In this document: positions 8,333 through 17,344 of the stretch, one piece after another
Layout: each line of letters opens with the position of its first letter
Numbering within the stretch: the first letter of the stretch is position 1
DNA from: Oceanospirillaceae bacterium
Lineage (GTDB): Bacteria; Pseudomonadota; Gammaproteobacteria; Pseudomonadales; Balneatricaceae
Reading direction: 5' to 3'
NCBI GenBank assembly: GCA_024640955.1
Contig: JAHEDZ010000034.1
Location: 1 to 36,361, forward strand
DNA length: 36,361 nucleotides
The notes under the pieces: generated by a model
Told to the model about the DNA's origin: nothing
The model's database searches: none
What the model saw: the letters and a program-made list of their open reading frames with translations, nothing else
Translations under genes and position numbers: made by a program

Positions 8333-9241
8333 ATGACAGACGCCGAACTCGAACAGCGCTTTCTAGAGCATCTGCGAGTCGAGCGTCAGCTCTCTGCTGA
8401 AACGCTGAAAAACTATAGGCGAGATCTCAGCATTGTTCGCCAAGAGTTTAACCGACTCGACAGTCACACTTGGCTCAATCTCAATGATAAACCACTACGT
8501 CGGGCGATAGCCGAGCTCCATGCCGATGGGCTTTCCGGCCGTACTCTTCAGCGTATGCTCTCGGCCCTGCGTAGCTTCTACAAATATCTAAATCGTGAAG
8601 GGCTGACAACTGCAAACCCCGCGCTCGATATTAAGGCCCCCAAGGTCCCTCGTCGCCTGCCAAAAACGCTCAGTGCGGACTCCCTTGATGATTTGCTGGA
8701 TGTCGAGACTGATGAACCGTTAGAGATCCGCGATCTTGCGATGATGGAGTTGCTCTACTCGAGTGGTCTGCGCGTATCAGAGCTAGTGGGGATAGACCTG
8801 TCTGATCTGGATCTACGAGATGCACAGGTACGTGTTGTGGGCAAAGGCCGCAAGGAGCGGCAGGTACCGATTGGTCAAAAAGCCCGTGACGCCTTAAAAC
8901 GCTGGCTTGCTGCACGCAGCACATTGGCGCATCCCTTAGAGATGGCACTATTTGTCGGCAAGCTGGGTAAACGACTGAGCGCCCGCGCTGTTGAGCAGCG
9001 TATGAAACGTTGGGGAGAGCTGGCGGGGGTGAGTGGTAGTCTGCATCCGCACAAACTGCGGCACTCCTTCGCGACCGAGATGCTTGCTCATTCCGGCGAT
9101 TTGCGCGCCGTGCAAGAGCTGTTGGGACACGCCGATATTAGTACCACACAGATCTACACCCATTTGGATTTTAACCAACTGCAACAGATCTACCGTTCAG
9201 CACATCCACGAGCGCGATCTAAAGAGGGCGATAATGATTAA
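8333..9241 (+). CDS. xerC: Site-specific tyrosine recombinase XerC
   Basis: With XerD, resolves chromosome dimers at dif near the division septum. The 302 aa contain an N-terminal SAM-like core-binding domain (about 5-90) and a catalytic domain. All catalytic residues are present and fall at the positions I recall for E. coli XerC: R147, K171, H240, R243, H266 and nucleophile Y275 (in TTQIYTHL). It follows the DUF484 gene after 3 bases and overlaps yigB by 8 bases. Genomic context favours XerC over XerD. Confidence 0.95.
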   Translation: MTDAELEQRFLEHLRVERQLSAETLKNYRRDLSIVRQEFNRLDSHTWLNLNDKPLRRAIAELHADGLSGRTLQRMLSALRSFYKYLNREGLTTANPALDIKAPKVPRRLPKTLSADSLDDLLDVETDEPLEIRDLAMMELLYSSGLRVSELVGIDLSDLDLRDAQVRVVGKGRKERQVPIGQKARDALKRWLAARSTLAHPLEMALFVGKLGKRLSARAVEQRMKRWGELAGVSGSLHPHKLRHSFATEMLAHSGDLRAVQELLGHADISTTQIYTHLDFNQLQQIYRSAHPRARSKEGDND

Positions 9242-9947
9242 ACTGGTAACCTTCGATCTGGACGACACGCTCTGGGCGGTCTATCCGGTGGTTATTCGGG
9301 CGAACCAGCTCGCTTGGCAGTGGATGCAGGAGCATACCCCGGCGTTCACTGAGCGCTACTCTATGGAGGATCTATTTGAGGGTTCTGAACTGCGCCATCA
9401 GATGCTTGAGCGCTTCCCTGAGATCAATCATTCAATGACGCTTATTCGTGTTCGCACTCTGGAGTTCGGTTATCAACAGGTGGGTTACTCTGCTGAGGAG
9501 TCGCAGCACTGGGCGAATCGGGCGTTCGAACTCTTTCACCAGTACCGCCACGATGTTGAACCCTATGAAGAGGTACGCGATATGCTGACGGCGTTGAGAG
9601 ATGCCGGCTACATCGTCGGTGCGCTAAGTAATGGCAATGCGGAGATCGGTCGTACGCCGCTGGCTGAGTGGTTCGACTTCCAGTATAACGCCGATAACGT
9701 GGGCACTGCCAAACCCCATCCACTGATGTTTGAGAAGGCACTGAAGCATGCAGGTGTAACCGCCGCAGAATCGGTGCATATCGGTGATCATCCTATCAAT
9801 GATGTGAAGGCAGCAAAGGCGCTGGGCTTCAAGACTATATGGGTGAATCCTGAGAATCTTGATTATCCGCATGAGATAGAGGCGGATCTGATCGTTGAGG
9901 AGCTAGCTGACCTACCGAAAGCGATTGCCGGACTCGCTTGCGCATAG
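9234..9947 (+). CDS. yigB: HAD-family phosphatase, YigB-like
   Basis: Haloacid dehalogenase-superfamily hydrolase of 237 aa. In E. coli YigB dephosphorylates FMN and small sugar phosphates; the same substrate is inferred here. HAD motifs: DLDDT with nucleophile D8 and acid D10, motif II LSNGN, motif III lysine in AKPHPLMF, and motif IV GDHPINDVKAAKALG. The ATG at 9234 overlaps the last codons of xerC; the longer frame from 9033 lies inside xerC and is spurious. It is the last gene of the lptM-lysA-dapF operon and converges on hemW with 7 bases between the stops. Confidence 0.9.
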   Translation: MIKLVTFDLDDTLWAVYPVVIRANQLAWQWMQEHTPAFTERYSMEDLFEGSELRHQMLERFPEINHSMTLIRVRTLEFGYQQVGYSAEESQHWANRAFELFHQYRHDVEPYEEVRDMLTALRDAGYIVGALSNGNAEIGRTPLAEWFDFQYNADNVGTAKPHPLMFEKALKHAGVTAAESVHIGDHPINDVKAAKALGFKTIWVNPENLDYPHEIEADLIVEELADLPKAIAGLACA

Positions 9948-9954
9948 AGACACC

Positions 9955-11100
9955 TCAGTCTAAAAACATTTCGAGAAGGTCATTCAGGAACAGGCGTCCT
10001 TCGTTAGTCGGTCGCGCATATCCTTGCTCGATCTTCAAAAGCCCCTTGCGCTGCACCGCCTCTAATTGGGTCTCAATAATGCTCAGCTCGAGGCCGGTGC
10101 GTTCCGAGAAGAGTTCCAGTTCAAATCCGTCAGTGAGTCTCAACGCATTAAGCATAAACTCGAAGGCTCGATCCTCAGTCGCGATTAAACTGTCCCCAGC
10201 GACACGGCTCTGAGGACTCATATAGCCTTTGGGCTGGCGCTGTTTATGGCGGCGCCGTATCTCAAGCGACTCGCCGTTCAAACTGGAGATTTTGCCGTGT
10301 GCCCCTGCACCAATTCCTATGTAATCACCAAAGCGCCAGTAGTTGATATTGTGCGCGCTCTCGCCCCCCAATTTTGCAAATGCGGAGATCTCATACTGGC
10401 GAAATCCTGCGTCCTCCAGCAGACCTTGTCCGGCCTCTTGAATCTGCCATAGCTCCTCCTCTACCGGCAGGCGCGGCGGGCGAGAGGCAAATTCGGTGTT
10501 GGGTTCGAGCGTTAGCTGGTACCAAGAGATCTGGTTGGGGTTGAGTGCCAGCGCCTGGCGTAGGTCCGCGAGTGCAAGCTCGGGTGTCTGCTGCGGTAAG
10601 CCATGCATCAGGTCGAGGTTGAAGCGCTCGAAAATGGAGGCCGCAGCTTCTGCTGCGGCAATCGCTTCATTGCCGTTGTGGATACGGCCAAGCGCCTCAA
10701 GACTCGGGTTGTGAAAACTCTGAACGCCAATCGACAGGCGATTGATACCCGCATCGCGGTAGCCTTGGAATCGTTCTCGCTCGAAGGTACCGGGGTTGGC
10801 TTCAAGTGTAACCTCAGCATTCGGGACGAGCTCAAACTGATCATGTACGGCTGCCATCAGTTGCTCGTAGGCCTCAGGTGTAAAGAGGCTCGGTGTACCA
10901 CCCCCGATAAAGATTGATTCGATAGGACGATTACCGGTAAAAGCGGCCTCTGAACGGAGGTCTTCAATCAGCGTATCGACATAGCGCTGCTGCGGAATTT
11001 CGTCGCGTACCTGATGCGAGTTGAAGTCGCAGTAGGGGCATTTGCGCACACACCAGGGCACATGCACATAGAGTGATAGGGGTATTTTTGAGTCGGACAC
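9955..11100 (-). CDS. hemW: Radical SAM heme chaperone HemW
   Basis: Radical SAM protein of 381 aa related to coproporphyrinogen III dehydrogenase HemN but acting as a heme chaperone. The 4Fe-4S motif is CX3CX2C (C17, C21, C24) followed by DF; HemN has a fourth cysteine two residues later, so the phenylalanine here supports HemW. The glycine-rich FIGGGTPSLF follows, and the C-terminal HemN-type domain is present. It starts with GTG, 11 bases after the rdgB stop, with only a weak AGAAAG upstream, suggesting dependence on upstream translation. Last gene of the leftward yggS-to-hemW run. Confidence 0.92.
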   Translation of the reverse strand: MSDSKIPLSLYVHVPWCVRKCPYCDFNSHQVRDEIPQQRYVDTLIEDLRSEAAFTGNRPIESIFIGGGTPSLFTPEAYEQLMAAVHDQFELVPNAEVTLEANPGTFERERFQGYRDAGINRLSIGVQSFHNPSLEALGRIHNGNEAIAAAEAAASIFERFNLDLMHGLPQQTPELALADLRQALALNPNQISWYQLTLEPNTEFASRPPRLPVEEELWQIQEAGQGLLEDAGFRQYEISAFAKLGGESAHNINYWRFGDYIGIGAGAHGKISSLNGESLEIRRRHKQRQPKGYMSPQSRVAGDSLIATEDRAFEFMLNALRLTDGFELELFSERTGLELSIIETQLEAVQRKGLLKIEQGYARPTNEGRLFLNDLLEMFLD

Positions 11101-11111
11101 CTTTCTGATCG

Positions 11112-11714
11112 CTATCGCAGGAAGCCAGCGATCTGTTCGGTGAGCATCGATACGGCTTTCCCGCGATGGCTCACTGACCGCTTTTCCGTTGAGGTCAGCT
11201 CGGCAGAGGCCTTCTCAAACTCTGGGCTCCAGAAGATGGGATCGTAGCCGAAGCCATGTTCTCCGCGAGGCGCATCGAGGATTAACCCCTCCCAGGTACC
11301 CATGCATATCAGCGGGGTAGGGTCGAGTTTGTGGCGCATGCAGACCAGTACGCAACGAAAGCGCGCAGTGCGCTTCTCTTGGGGAACGCCTTGGAGTGCA
11401 TCCAAGAGCTTTTCGATGTTGGTAGCGTCGGTAGCTCCCGAGCCTGCATAGCGAGCAGAGTAGATTCCTGGCGCACCTTGCAGGTAATCGACCTCTAAGC
11501 CTGAGTCATCTGAGATGGCGGCAAAACCCGTATGTTCGGAGGCGTTACGCGCTTTTAGAATCGCGTTCTCGACAAATGTAAGACCGGTTTCATCGGCATC
11601 CTCTACACCGAGTGTGCCTTGCGCCACAATCTCCATACCCATCGGTTGGAGAATCTCTCCAAACTCTTTGAGTTTACCCTTGTTGCTCGATGCGAGTACC
11701 ACTTTGCGGGTCAT
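11112..11714 (-). CDS. rdgB: dITP/XTP pyrophosphatase RdgB
   Basis: House-cleaning nucleotide pyrophosphatase that hydrolyses dITP, ITP and XTP to monophosphates, keeping deaminated purines out of DNA and RNA. The 200 aa match the family. Motifs: N-terminal ASSNKGKLKEF, the catalytic region ISDDSGLEVD, GAPGIYSARYAG, and the C-terminal GFGYDPIF and SHRGKA. The start lies 2 bases after the DUF4426 stop. Confidence 0.95.
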   Translation of the reverse strand: MTRKVVLASSNKGKLKEFGEILQPMGMEIVAQGTLGVEDADETGLTFVENAILKARNASEHTGFAAISDDSGLEVDYLQGAPGIYSARYAGSGATDATNIEKLLDALQGVPQEKRTARFRCVLVCMRHKLDPTPLICMGTWEGLILDAPRGEHGFGYDPIFWSPEFEKASAELTSTEKRSVSHRGKAVSMLTEQIAGFLR

Positions 11715-11716
11715 CC

Positions 11717-12157
11717 CTAGCGATCCTCGTAGAAGGTTTGGCTGAATCGCACAGTAATCGGACTCTGATTCGGATCAGGCTGCACGTCTAGGTCAAAATT
11801 CAGCAACTCTTCATCGCTGAATCTGAAGCTTCCGAGGTAATAGATTGCGTCACCCTCATCGATCTTTTTGAAGCTGATCGTCTTAATCTGGCCGATCAGG
11901 TTCTTTGCTTCACCTGAAACCAATGCATTGACCGGGCGCTTGCTGCCGTCGTCCTCAACCTTCAGAACCGAGACGTTCAGTAGTGCCATCACTTTAGAGC
12001 GTGTCAGACCATTAGCTTGAGCAACTTCTGGTGTTAGAAAGCCTGAATTGAAGGCGTTGTAGTGGACTTCATAACCGTTCTGAGTCTGGCTCTGCTCGGC
12101 TTGTACACTATTAACAAGGGCAAACGAGCAGACGAGGGCGGTAAAAAACTTGAGCAT
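11717..12157 (-). CDS. DUF4426 family secreted protein
   Basis: Predicted exported protein of 146 aa of the DUF4426 family, function unknown to me. A Sec signal peptide covers about residues 1-20 (hydrophobic core FFTALVCSFALVNS, AxA-like cleavage at VQA/E). The mature part is beta-rich and ends in the conserved ITVRFSQTFYED. It has a good ribosome binding site GGAGG 7 bases upstream. A gene of this family lies between metW and rdgB in Pseudomonas too, so the pairing is ancient, but context does not reveal its job. Confidence 0.85.
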   Translation of the reverse strand: MLKFFTALVCSFALVNSVQAEQSQTQNGYEVHYNAFNSGFLTPEVAQANGLTRSKVMALLNVSVLKVEDDGSKRPVNALVSGEAKNLIGQIKTISFKKIDEGDAIYYLGSFRFSDEELLNFDLDVQPDPNQSPITVRFSQTFYEDR

Positions 12158-12174
12158 TTTGGCCTCCAGATAAC

Positions 12175-12765
12175 CTAGCGAGTGATGCGGTAAATTGCGA
12201 TCTCACCGAGCATGTTTGGCCAGAGCGTGTTGCTCCAGCGTTCACGGTGCGCATGATCCACTACGGTGCGTTCGATAATTCGGATGTTGCGATCGATACA
12301 GAGGCGCTCAAAGTCTTTGAAGGTAAAGAAATGAATGTTGGGTGTGTCATACCACTCATACGAGAGGAATTTTGATACCGGCATCTGACCGCGCAGCGCC
12401 AGATAGAATCGTGCGCGCCAGTGAGCGAAGTTAGGGAAGGTCACGATCCCCTCTTTGCCGATACGCAGCATCTCTTCAACTGTCTTATCTGGGCGATGCA
12501 TCACCTGCAGCGCCTGCGTCATAACAACGGTGTCGAAGGTGTTGTCTTTGATGGAAGCCAGCCCCTCATCGATATTCTTCTCGATAACGTTAACACCGCG
12601 CGCGATGCAGGCGGTGATGTTATCCGCATCGATCTCCAGTCCCAGGCCATTGATTCCAAGACTCTGCTGTAGGTCATCAAGCAGTTCACCATCACCGCAA
12701 CCTAGGTCGAGGACACGAGAACCCGGTGTAAACCAAGGCTTAATAATCTCTAGATCAGCTCGCAT
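12175..12765 (-). CDS. metW: Methionine biosynthesis protein MetW
   Basis: Class I SAM-dependent methyltransferase-like protein of 196 aa that accompanies MetX in proteobacterial methionine synthesis. It shows SAM motif [12 protein letters not shown] (about 18-28) and the MetW hallmark motifs [11 protein letters not shown] and [17 protein letters not shown]. The ATG at 12765 (MRADLEII) is chosen because a strong GGAGG lies 6 bases upstream and Pseudomonas MetW begins the same way; a longer frame to 12783 is rejected. It overlaps the end of metX by 11 bases. Confidence 0.93.
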   Translation of the reverse strand: MRADLEIIKPWFTPGSRVLDLGCGDGELLDDLQQSLGINGLGLEIDADNITACIARGVNVIEKNIDEGLASIKDNTFDTVVMTQALQVMHRPDKTVEEMLRIGKEGIVTFPNFAHWRARFYLALRGQMPVSKFLSYEWYDTPNIHFFTFKDFERLCIDRNIRIIERTVVDHAHRERWSNTLWPNMLGEIAIYRITR

Positions 12766-13915
12766 TAGGTACCTCCATGTCACGCTCTACCCGTTGCATA
12801 TAGGCCGCAAATACGGCGTCATAACGGGGGCTCGATATGAGGAAGGCGTCATGGCCGTAGTTTGATTCTATCTCGGCGTAACAGACATCTTTACCGGCCT
12901 CGACCAAGGCGTCGGTAATCTCGCGCGAGCGCTCGGGTGAGAAGCGCCAGTCGGTAGTGAACGACGCCACGAGGAAACCACACTTCGCCTGTCCGAGCGC
13001 CTTGGCCAGATCATCCTCATATTCAGAGGCGGGATCAAAGTAGTCGAGTGCTTTGGTCATCAGCAGATAGGTGTTGGCATCGAAAGCGGTTGAGAAACGC
13101 TCGCCCTGGTAGCGCAGGTAGCTCTCGACCTGAAACTGGGTGTTGTAGTCGAAGCTGAGCTTCTCTTGACGCATTTCCCGGCCAAACTTACTCCCCATTC
13201 CATCATCGGACAGATAGGTGATGTGGCCAATCATGCGTGCCAACGACAATCCGGTTTTTGGAATCGCATCGTTGTCGAAGTAGCGGCCCTTATTGAACTC
13301 AGGGTCTTTACTGATCGCCTGACGAGCCACCTCGTTGAAGGCTATGTTCTGAGCCGTTAGACGTGGGCTAGAGGCGATAACGAGTGCATGTTTCAAACGC
13401 TCCGGGTAGTCGATAGCCCACTGCATCGCCTGCATTCCACCGAGTGACCCACCGACAACAGCTGCCCAGCACTTGATGCCAAAGTGATCAGCCAAGCGCG
13501 CTTGCGAATTTACCCAGTCACGCACGGTAACGATCGGAAAATCGGGCCCGTAGAGTTCGCCCGTTTCAGGGTTGGTGCTTGTTGGACCGGTGGAGCCGTG
13601 GCAGCCGCCAAGATTGTTCAGGCAGATGACAAAAAATTTATTGGTATCGATTGGCTTGCCTGGTCCGATATGCACATCCCACCAGCCCGGCTTTTTATCA
13701 TCCATGGAGTGGTAACCGGCCGCGTGGTGATGACCGGACAGCGCGTGGCAGATCAGCACAGCATTGCTCTTGCTACTGTTCAGTTCGCCATAGGTTTCGA
13801 TAGTGAGGTCGTAGCGCGGCAGTGTTCGACCCGAGCAGAGATCAAGTGGTTGCTCGAAGGCGATCGATAGGGGCGTTACGATGCCAACGGAATTGGCTGG
13901 CAGGCTCTCTGGCAT
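12755..13915 (-). CDS. metX: Homoserine O-acyltransferase MetX
   Basis: Alpha/beta-hydrolase-fold enzyme that activates homoserine with acetyl- or succinyl-CoA, the first committed step of methionine synthesis. The 386 aa match the family. The catalytic triad is visible: S157 in GGSLGG, D322 in TDWRFSPE and H355 in [17 protein letters not shown] forms the oxyanion region. Historically annotated as acetyltransferase; Pseudomonas relatives have been reclassified as succinyltransferases, so donor specificity is left open. TGGAG lies about 10 bases upstream of the ATG. It overlaps metW by 11 bases. Confidence 0.94.
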   Translation of the reverse strand: MPESLPANSVGIVTPLSIAFEQPLDLCSGRTLPRYDLTIETYGELNSSKSNAVLICHALSGHHHAAGYHSMDDKKPGWWDVHIGPGKPIDTNKFFVICLNNLGGCHGSTGPTSTNPETGELYGPDFPIVTVRDWVNSQARLADHFGIKCWAAVVGGSLGGMQAMQWAIDYPERLKHALVIASSPRLTAQNIAFNEVARQAISKDPEFNKGRYFDNDAIPKTGLSLARMIGHITYLSDDGMGSKFGREMRQEKLSFDYNTQFQVESYLRYQGERFSTAFDANTYLLMTKALDYFDPASEYEDDLAKALGQAKCGFLVASFTTDWRFSPERSREITDALVEAGKDVCYAEIESNYGHDAFLISSPRYDAVFAAYMQRVERDMEVPNAS

Positions 13916-14014
13916 ATGCCAAATTCTCCAAAATCTGCGGTGGGGCGGTCTTGCCCCGGGTAGCGCTCATTCTAACAGGCTAGCGGGGCAGGTACAGAGT
14001 GGCTGTATCACGGG

Positions 14015-14560
14015 TTACATAACAAGCCGAGAGATCTGGGACTGCAGAATCTGAATAACGATAAAGATGAGTATCGGCGATAGGTCCAGCCCACCTAGGG
14101 GCGGAATCACTCGACGGGCCGTCGCGAACAGCGGTTCGGTGATCTGCAATATCAGCTGTGGGCCGGGATGGTACGAATTGGGAGCAACCCAAGAGAGGAT
14201 TACCGCACCGATGACTGCCCAGAAGTAGATAGTCAGAATACTGTCGAGCAGGCTAAAGACCGAGAACAGAAGCGCTGCAGTGATACTGGGTAGGCCACCT
14301 TGAGTAATGAGCACCAACAGAACTACAGTCGCCAGTTTGATTAGTAGAGCAAGAACAAGTGGACCTGCATCGAAGCGCTTGTAACTCGGGATCAGCTTTT
14401 TCAGCGGTGCTAGTGGCACCGACGTGAAGCGTACTATCGCCTGCGAAATCGGGTTGTAATAGTCGGCCCCCGAGACCTGCAAAATAAAGCGCAGGATAAA
14501 GATGAAGGCAAATACCTCACCTAGGGTGCGAATGATCAAACTAATCGGATCACCGGTCAT
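14015..14560 (-). CDS. YggT family integral membrane protein
   Basis: Predicted inner-membrane protein of 181 aa with two YGGT repeats, each a pair of hydrophobic helices around a loop of conserved type: NPISQAIVRFTSVPLAPLKK (about 36-55) and GPQLILQITEPLFATARR (about 132-149). The family is placed near proC and yggS in many bacteria; proposed roles include osmotic tolerance and division-related membrane functions, none proven here. Stop at 14015; the next gene metX begins 99 bases further along. Confidence 0.88.
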   Translation of the reverse strand: MTGDPISLIIRTLGEVFAFIFILRFILQVSGADYYNPISQAIVRFTSVPLAPLKKLIPSYKRFDAGPLVLALLIKLATVVLLVLITQGGLPSITAALLFSVFSLLDSILTIYFWAVIGAVILSWVAPNSYHPGPQLILQITEPLFATARRVIPPLGGLDLSPILIFIVIQILQSQISRLVM

Positions 14561-14669
14561 TTTCGGTCCTATATATCAGATGTTTAGGCTGCTTTTAGTA
14601 ACTCTTGTATGGCGTACAGAGAGTATAGGGTAAGTCAGGCTCGGTTCGAAACCCGGCGTGTTAACCCGG

Positions 14670-15497
14670 TTACTTGTCCTTACACAGCAGATCAGTCATC
14701 TCGACAGCGCGATCTCGACAGGCGGTCATTGCTCGCTCCACTGTTTCACTAAGATTATCACGTTCGAAGCTTAAAATAGCTTGTTCGGTAGTGCCGCCCG
14801 GAGAGGTAACCCGGCGGCGCAGTTCGGCCGGCTCAACGCCAGTCTGCTTGGCCATCTCAGCAGCCCCCAGCGCCGTTTGCAGCGTAAGTTCACGCGCAGC
14901 GTCGGCGTCCATGCCCAGAGCAATACCGGCTTCAATCATCTTCTCCATCATCAGGAAGAAATAGGCGGGACCGGAGCCTGAGACTGCGATGACCCGATCT
15001 ATCCCGGCCTCGTTATCGCACCAGATAGTGATTCCGACAGCACTCATAATGTCGTTGGCGCTCTGGCGTTGCTCGGCAGAAACGCGCGCGTTTGCGAACA
15101 ATCCACAGGCGCCGCGTTTTAGCAGCGACGGCGTGTTGGGCATTGAGCGGATAACGGCCAGATCGCCACCGGCCCAGCGCTCAAGTGCTGCCGCATCTAT
15201 GCCGGCTGCAACAGAGACCAGTAATGGCTGGCGTGCTTGCAGGGCTGGCGCCAGTCTTTCCAGCGTTTCCCGCATCATCTGTGGTTTGACCGAAATTACA
15301 ACAATATCTGCAGCCGCGACTGCGGCGGCATTGTCGGAGGTTGTGCATACGCCCTGATTCGCTAAATCAGCGAGCAGCTCGACCTGTCGACGTGTTGCCC
15401 AGATCGAGCCTGAGGGATAACCATCACTGAGAAGTCCTTCAAGGATGGCGCGCGCCATATTGCCTGTTCCAATAAAGGCGATCGTTGGTTGAGTCAC
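14670..15497 (-). CDS. proC: Pyrroline-5-carboxylate reductase
   Basis: Reduces 1-pyrroline-5-carboxylate to L-proline with NAD(P)H in the cytosol. The 275 aa match the family. The N-terminal Rossmann motif is FIGTGNMARAIL; the C-terminal region has the family signature SGSGPAYFF and the RRRVTSPGGTTEQAI block. The GTG at 15497 is chosen because AGGAGG lies 9 bases upstream and the product then begins VTQPTIAFIG as in Pseudomonas; the longer frame to 15596 would be inside yggS. The binding site overlaps the yggS stop codon, coupling the two genes. Confidence 0.94.
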   Translation of the reverse strand: MTQPTIAFIGTGNMARAILEGLLSDGYPSGSIWATRRQVELLADLANQGVCTTSDNAAAVAAADIVVISVKPQMMRETLERLAPALQARQPLLVSVAAGIDAAALERWAGGDLAVIRSMPNTPSLLKRGACGLFANARVSAEQRQSANDIMSAVGITIWCDNEAGIDRVIAVSGSGPAYFFLMMEKMIEAGIALGMDADAARELTLQTALGAAEMAKQTGVEPAELRRRVTSPGGTTEQAILSFERDNLSETVERAMTACRDRAVEMTDLLCKDK

Positions 15498-15506
15498 AGA
15501 AGTGGC

Positions 15507-15512
15507 CCTCCT
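15507..15512 (-). promoter_or_regulatory. Strong ribosome binding site for proC
   Basis: AGGAGG on the minus strand, 9 bases before the GTG start of proC and overlapping the yggS stop codon. It fixes the proC start and suggests translational coupling. Confidence 0.8.
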
Positions 15513-16212
15513 AAGAGTTAGATTTGGGATAGCTGCGTGGGCCGAACAGTGCAGTGCCAACGCGCACGATGGTAGCACCCTCAGCGATGGCTGCATCTAA
15601 ATCGCCAGACATCCCCATCGAGAGCGTATCGAGTGTTGGTATGTCTGGCTGGAGTTGTTTGAGCAGATCTGCTGTCTCACGGAAGCGGCTGCGCAGCAGT
15701 TCGATGTCATCAGTCGCCTCGGGGATCACCATTAGCCCTCGCAAGCAGATCTTGGGTAAGGCAGCGATCTCACTCGCGAGTTGCGGTAGCTCCGCAATGC
15801 TGCAGCCGGCCTTCTGCTCTTCAGCACTGATATTTACCTGTAGACAGATATTCAGATCTGTAGCGTAGTGGGGGCGCTGGGACGAGAGTCGCTGGGCGAT
15901 CTTTAGGCGATCAACACTGTGAACCCAGGCAAAATTCTCAGCAATCGGACGGGTCTTGTTGGATTGAATCGGCCCGATAAAGTGCCACTCGAGGCCCAGA
16001 TCGTTGAGCACCTCAATTTTTTCAAGCGCCTCCTGTAAGTAGTTTTCGCCAAAAGCAGTTTGTCCTGTATCGGCTGCAGCCCTTACTTCATCGGCGCTAC
16101 GGGTCTTACTAACGGCCAGAAGCGCAACCGAATCTGCTGCGCGAGCGGACTTGGCGCAATCATCTGCGATCTGTTGGCGAACAATTTCAAAACTCTCTGC
16201 TAAGCTTTTCAT
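15511..16212 (-). CDS. yggS: Pyridoxal phosphate homeostasis protein YggS
   Basis: PLP-binding, non-enzymatic protein of the alanine-racemase barrel fold that controls free pyridoxal phosphate. The 233 aa match the family. K36 in LLAVSKTR is the PLP lysine. FGENYLQE, WHFIGPIQSNK, HSVDR and the C-terminal LSMGMSGDLDAAI are all present. It is first in a run with proC and yggT and is divergent from pilT across 82 bases. Confidence 0.94.
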   Translation of the reverse strand: MKSLAESFEIVRQQIADDCAKSARAADSVALLAVSKTRSADEVRAAADTGQTAFGENYLQEALEKIEVLNDLGLEWHFIGPIQSNKTRPIAENFAWVHSVDRLKIAQRLSSQRPHYATDLNICLQVNISAEEQKAGCSIAELPQLASEIAALPKICLRGLMVIPEATDDIELLRSRFRETADLLKQLQPDIPTLDTLSMGMSGDLDAAIAEGATIVRVGTALFGPRSYPKSNS

Positions 16213-16294
16213 AGAGTATTTGGAAACCTTATCTCTTATCCGCGCCGATGGGATGTCGTCTGGCGCGCTACAACTATTTGTGAGTACTGGCTAA

Positions 16295-17329
16295 ATGGAT
16301 ATTACAGAACTTTTGTCCTTCGCTGTACAGCAGGGCGCATCGGACCTGCACTTGACTGCAGGCATGCCCCCTCTGATTCGTGTCGATGGCGACGTTCGCC
16401 GCATTAAACTACCAGCTATGGACCATAAGCAGGTTCATACGCTGGTGTATGACATCATGAACGACAAGCAGCGTAAGGAGTACGAAGAGATCCTTGAAGT
16501 CGACTTCTCTTTCGAAGTGCCCAAACTCTCACGTTTCCGTGTTAACGCGTTTAACCAACACCGCGGTGCAGGTGCAGTCTTCCGTACAGTTCCGAACAAG
16601 GTGTTGACCTTGGATGACCTTGATATGGGCCAGGTGTTTCGCGATCTGTCCGAACACCCGCGCGGTCTAGTGCTTGTTACAGGTCCAACCGGTTCGGGTA
16701 AATCGACCACACTGGCGGCGATGATCGACTACATCAACGATCTTAAATCTGATCATATCCTGACCATTGAGGATCCTATTGAGTTTGTCCACGATAGTAA
16801 GAAGTGTTTGATTAACCAGCGTGAAGTGCATCGTGATACGCACAGCTTCGCTGCTGCGCTGCGCTCGGCACTGCGTGAAGACCCCGATGTTATCTTGGTG
16901 GGTGAGATGCGAGATCTGGAGACTATTAGACTCGCTTTGACCGCTGCAGAAACGGGCCACCTGGTATTCGGTACCTTGCACACCACCTCAGCCGCGAAAA
17001 CTATCGACCGTATCATCGACGTCTTTCCGGCTGCAGAGAAGGGGATGGTGCGTTCGATGCTCTCAGAGTCACTGCAGGGGGTTATCTCCCAGACGCTGCT
17101 GAAAAAGTCGACCGGTGGTCGTGTTGCAGCGCATGAGATCATGATTGGTACACCTGCGATTCGTAACCTCATCCGTGAGGATAAGGTGGCGCAGATGTAC
17201 TCAGCAATTCAAACGGGTGCCTCGTACGGCATGAAAACACTGGATCAGTCACTGCTCGATCTAGTGAAGAAGGGTTCCATCTCGCGCGATACGGCACGTG
17301 TCATCGCGAAGGACCCTTCAATTTTCTAA
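16295..17329 (+). CDS. pilT: Type IV pilus retraction ATPase PilT
   Basis: Hexameric secretion ATPase at the cytoplasmic base of the type IV pilus that powers retraction, twitching and DNA uptake. The 344 aa match the family. N-terminal PAS-like domain about 1-100; Walker A GPTGSGKS (130-137), Asp box TIEDPIEF, Walker B DPDVILVGEMRD (196-207), His box HLVFGTLHT (222-230) and the PilT-specific AIRNLIRE motif are present. The start ATG has only a weak binding site. pilU follows after 15 bases. Confidence 0.96.
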   Translation: MDITELLSFAVQQGASDLHLTAGMPPLIRVDGDVRRIKLPAMDHKQVHTLVYDIMNDKQRKEYEEILEVDFSFEVPKLSRFRVNAFNQHRGAGAVFRTVPNKVLTLDDLDMGQVFRDLSEHPRGLVLVTGPTGSGKSTTLAAMIDYINDLKSDHILTIEDPIEFVHDSKKCLINQREVHRDTHSFAAALRSALREDPDVILVGEMRDLETIRLALTAAETGHLVFGTLHTTSAAKTIDRIIDVFPAAEKGMVRSMLSESLQGVISQTLLKKSTGGRVAAHEIMIGTPAIRNLIREDKVAQMYSAIQTGASYGMKTLDQSLLDLVKKGSISRDTARVIAKDPSIF

Positions 17330-17344
17330 GCAGGGAGATCCAGC

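Noticed and set aside
9033-9233. N-terminal extension of the HAD phosphatase
   Set aside because: It runs inside xerC in another frame; the HAD motif begins directly after ATG 9234.
12455-12865. 136-codon frame on the plus strand across metW/metX
   Set aside because: It is antisense to two well-supported genes, has no recognisable domain and no binding site.
13943-13958. GGGGC/GCCCC hairpin between yggT and metX as a terminator
   Set aside because: The stem is only 5 bp and no T-run follows on the minus strand; at most a weak structure.
14630-14665. tRNA-like T-arm sequence (CTCGGTTCGAAACCCGG) between yggT and proC
   Set aside because: The T-stem has a mismatch and no matching acceptor, D-arm or anticodon arm can be found around it.
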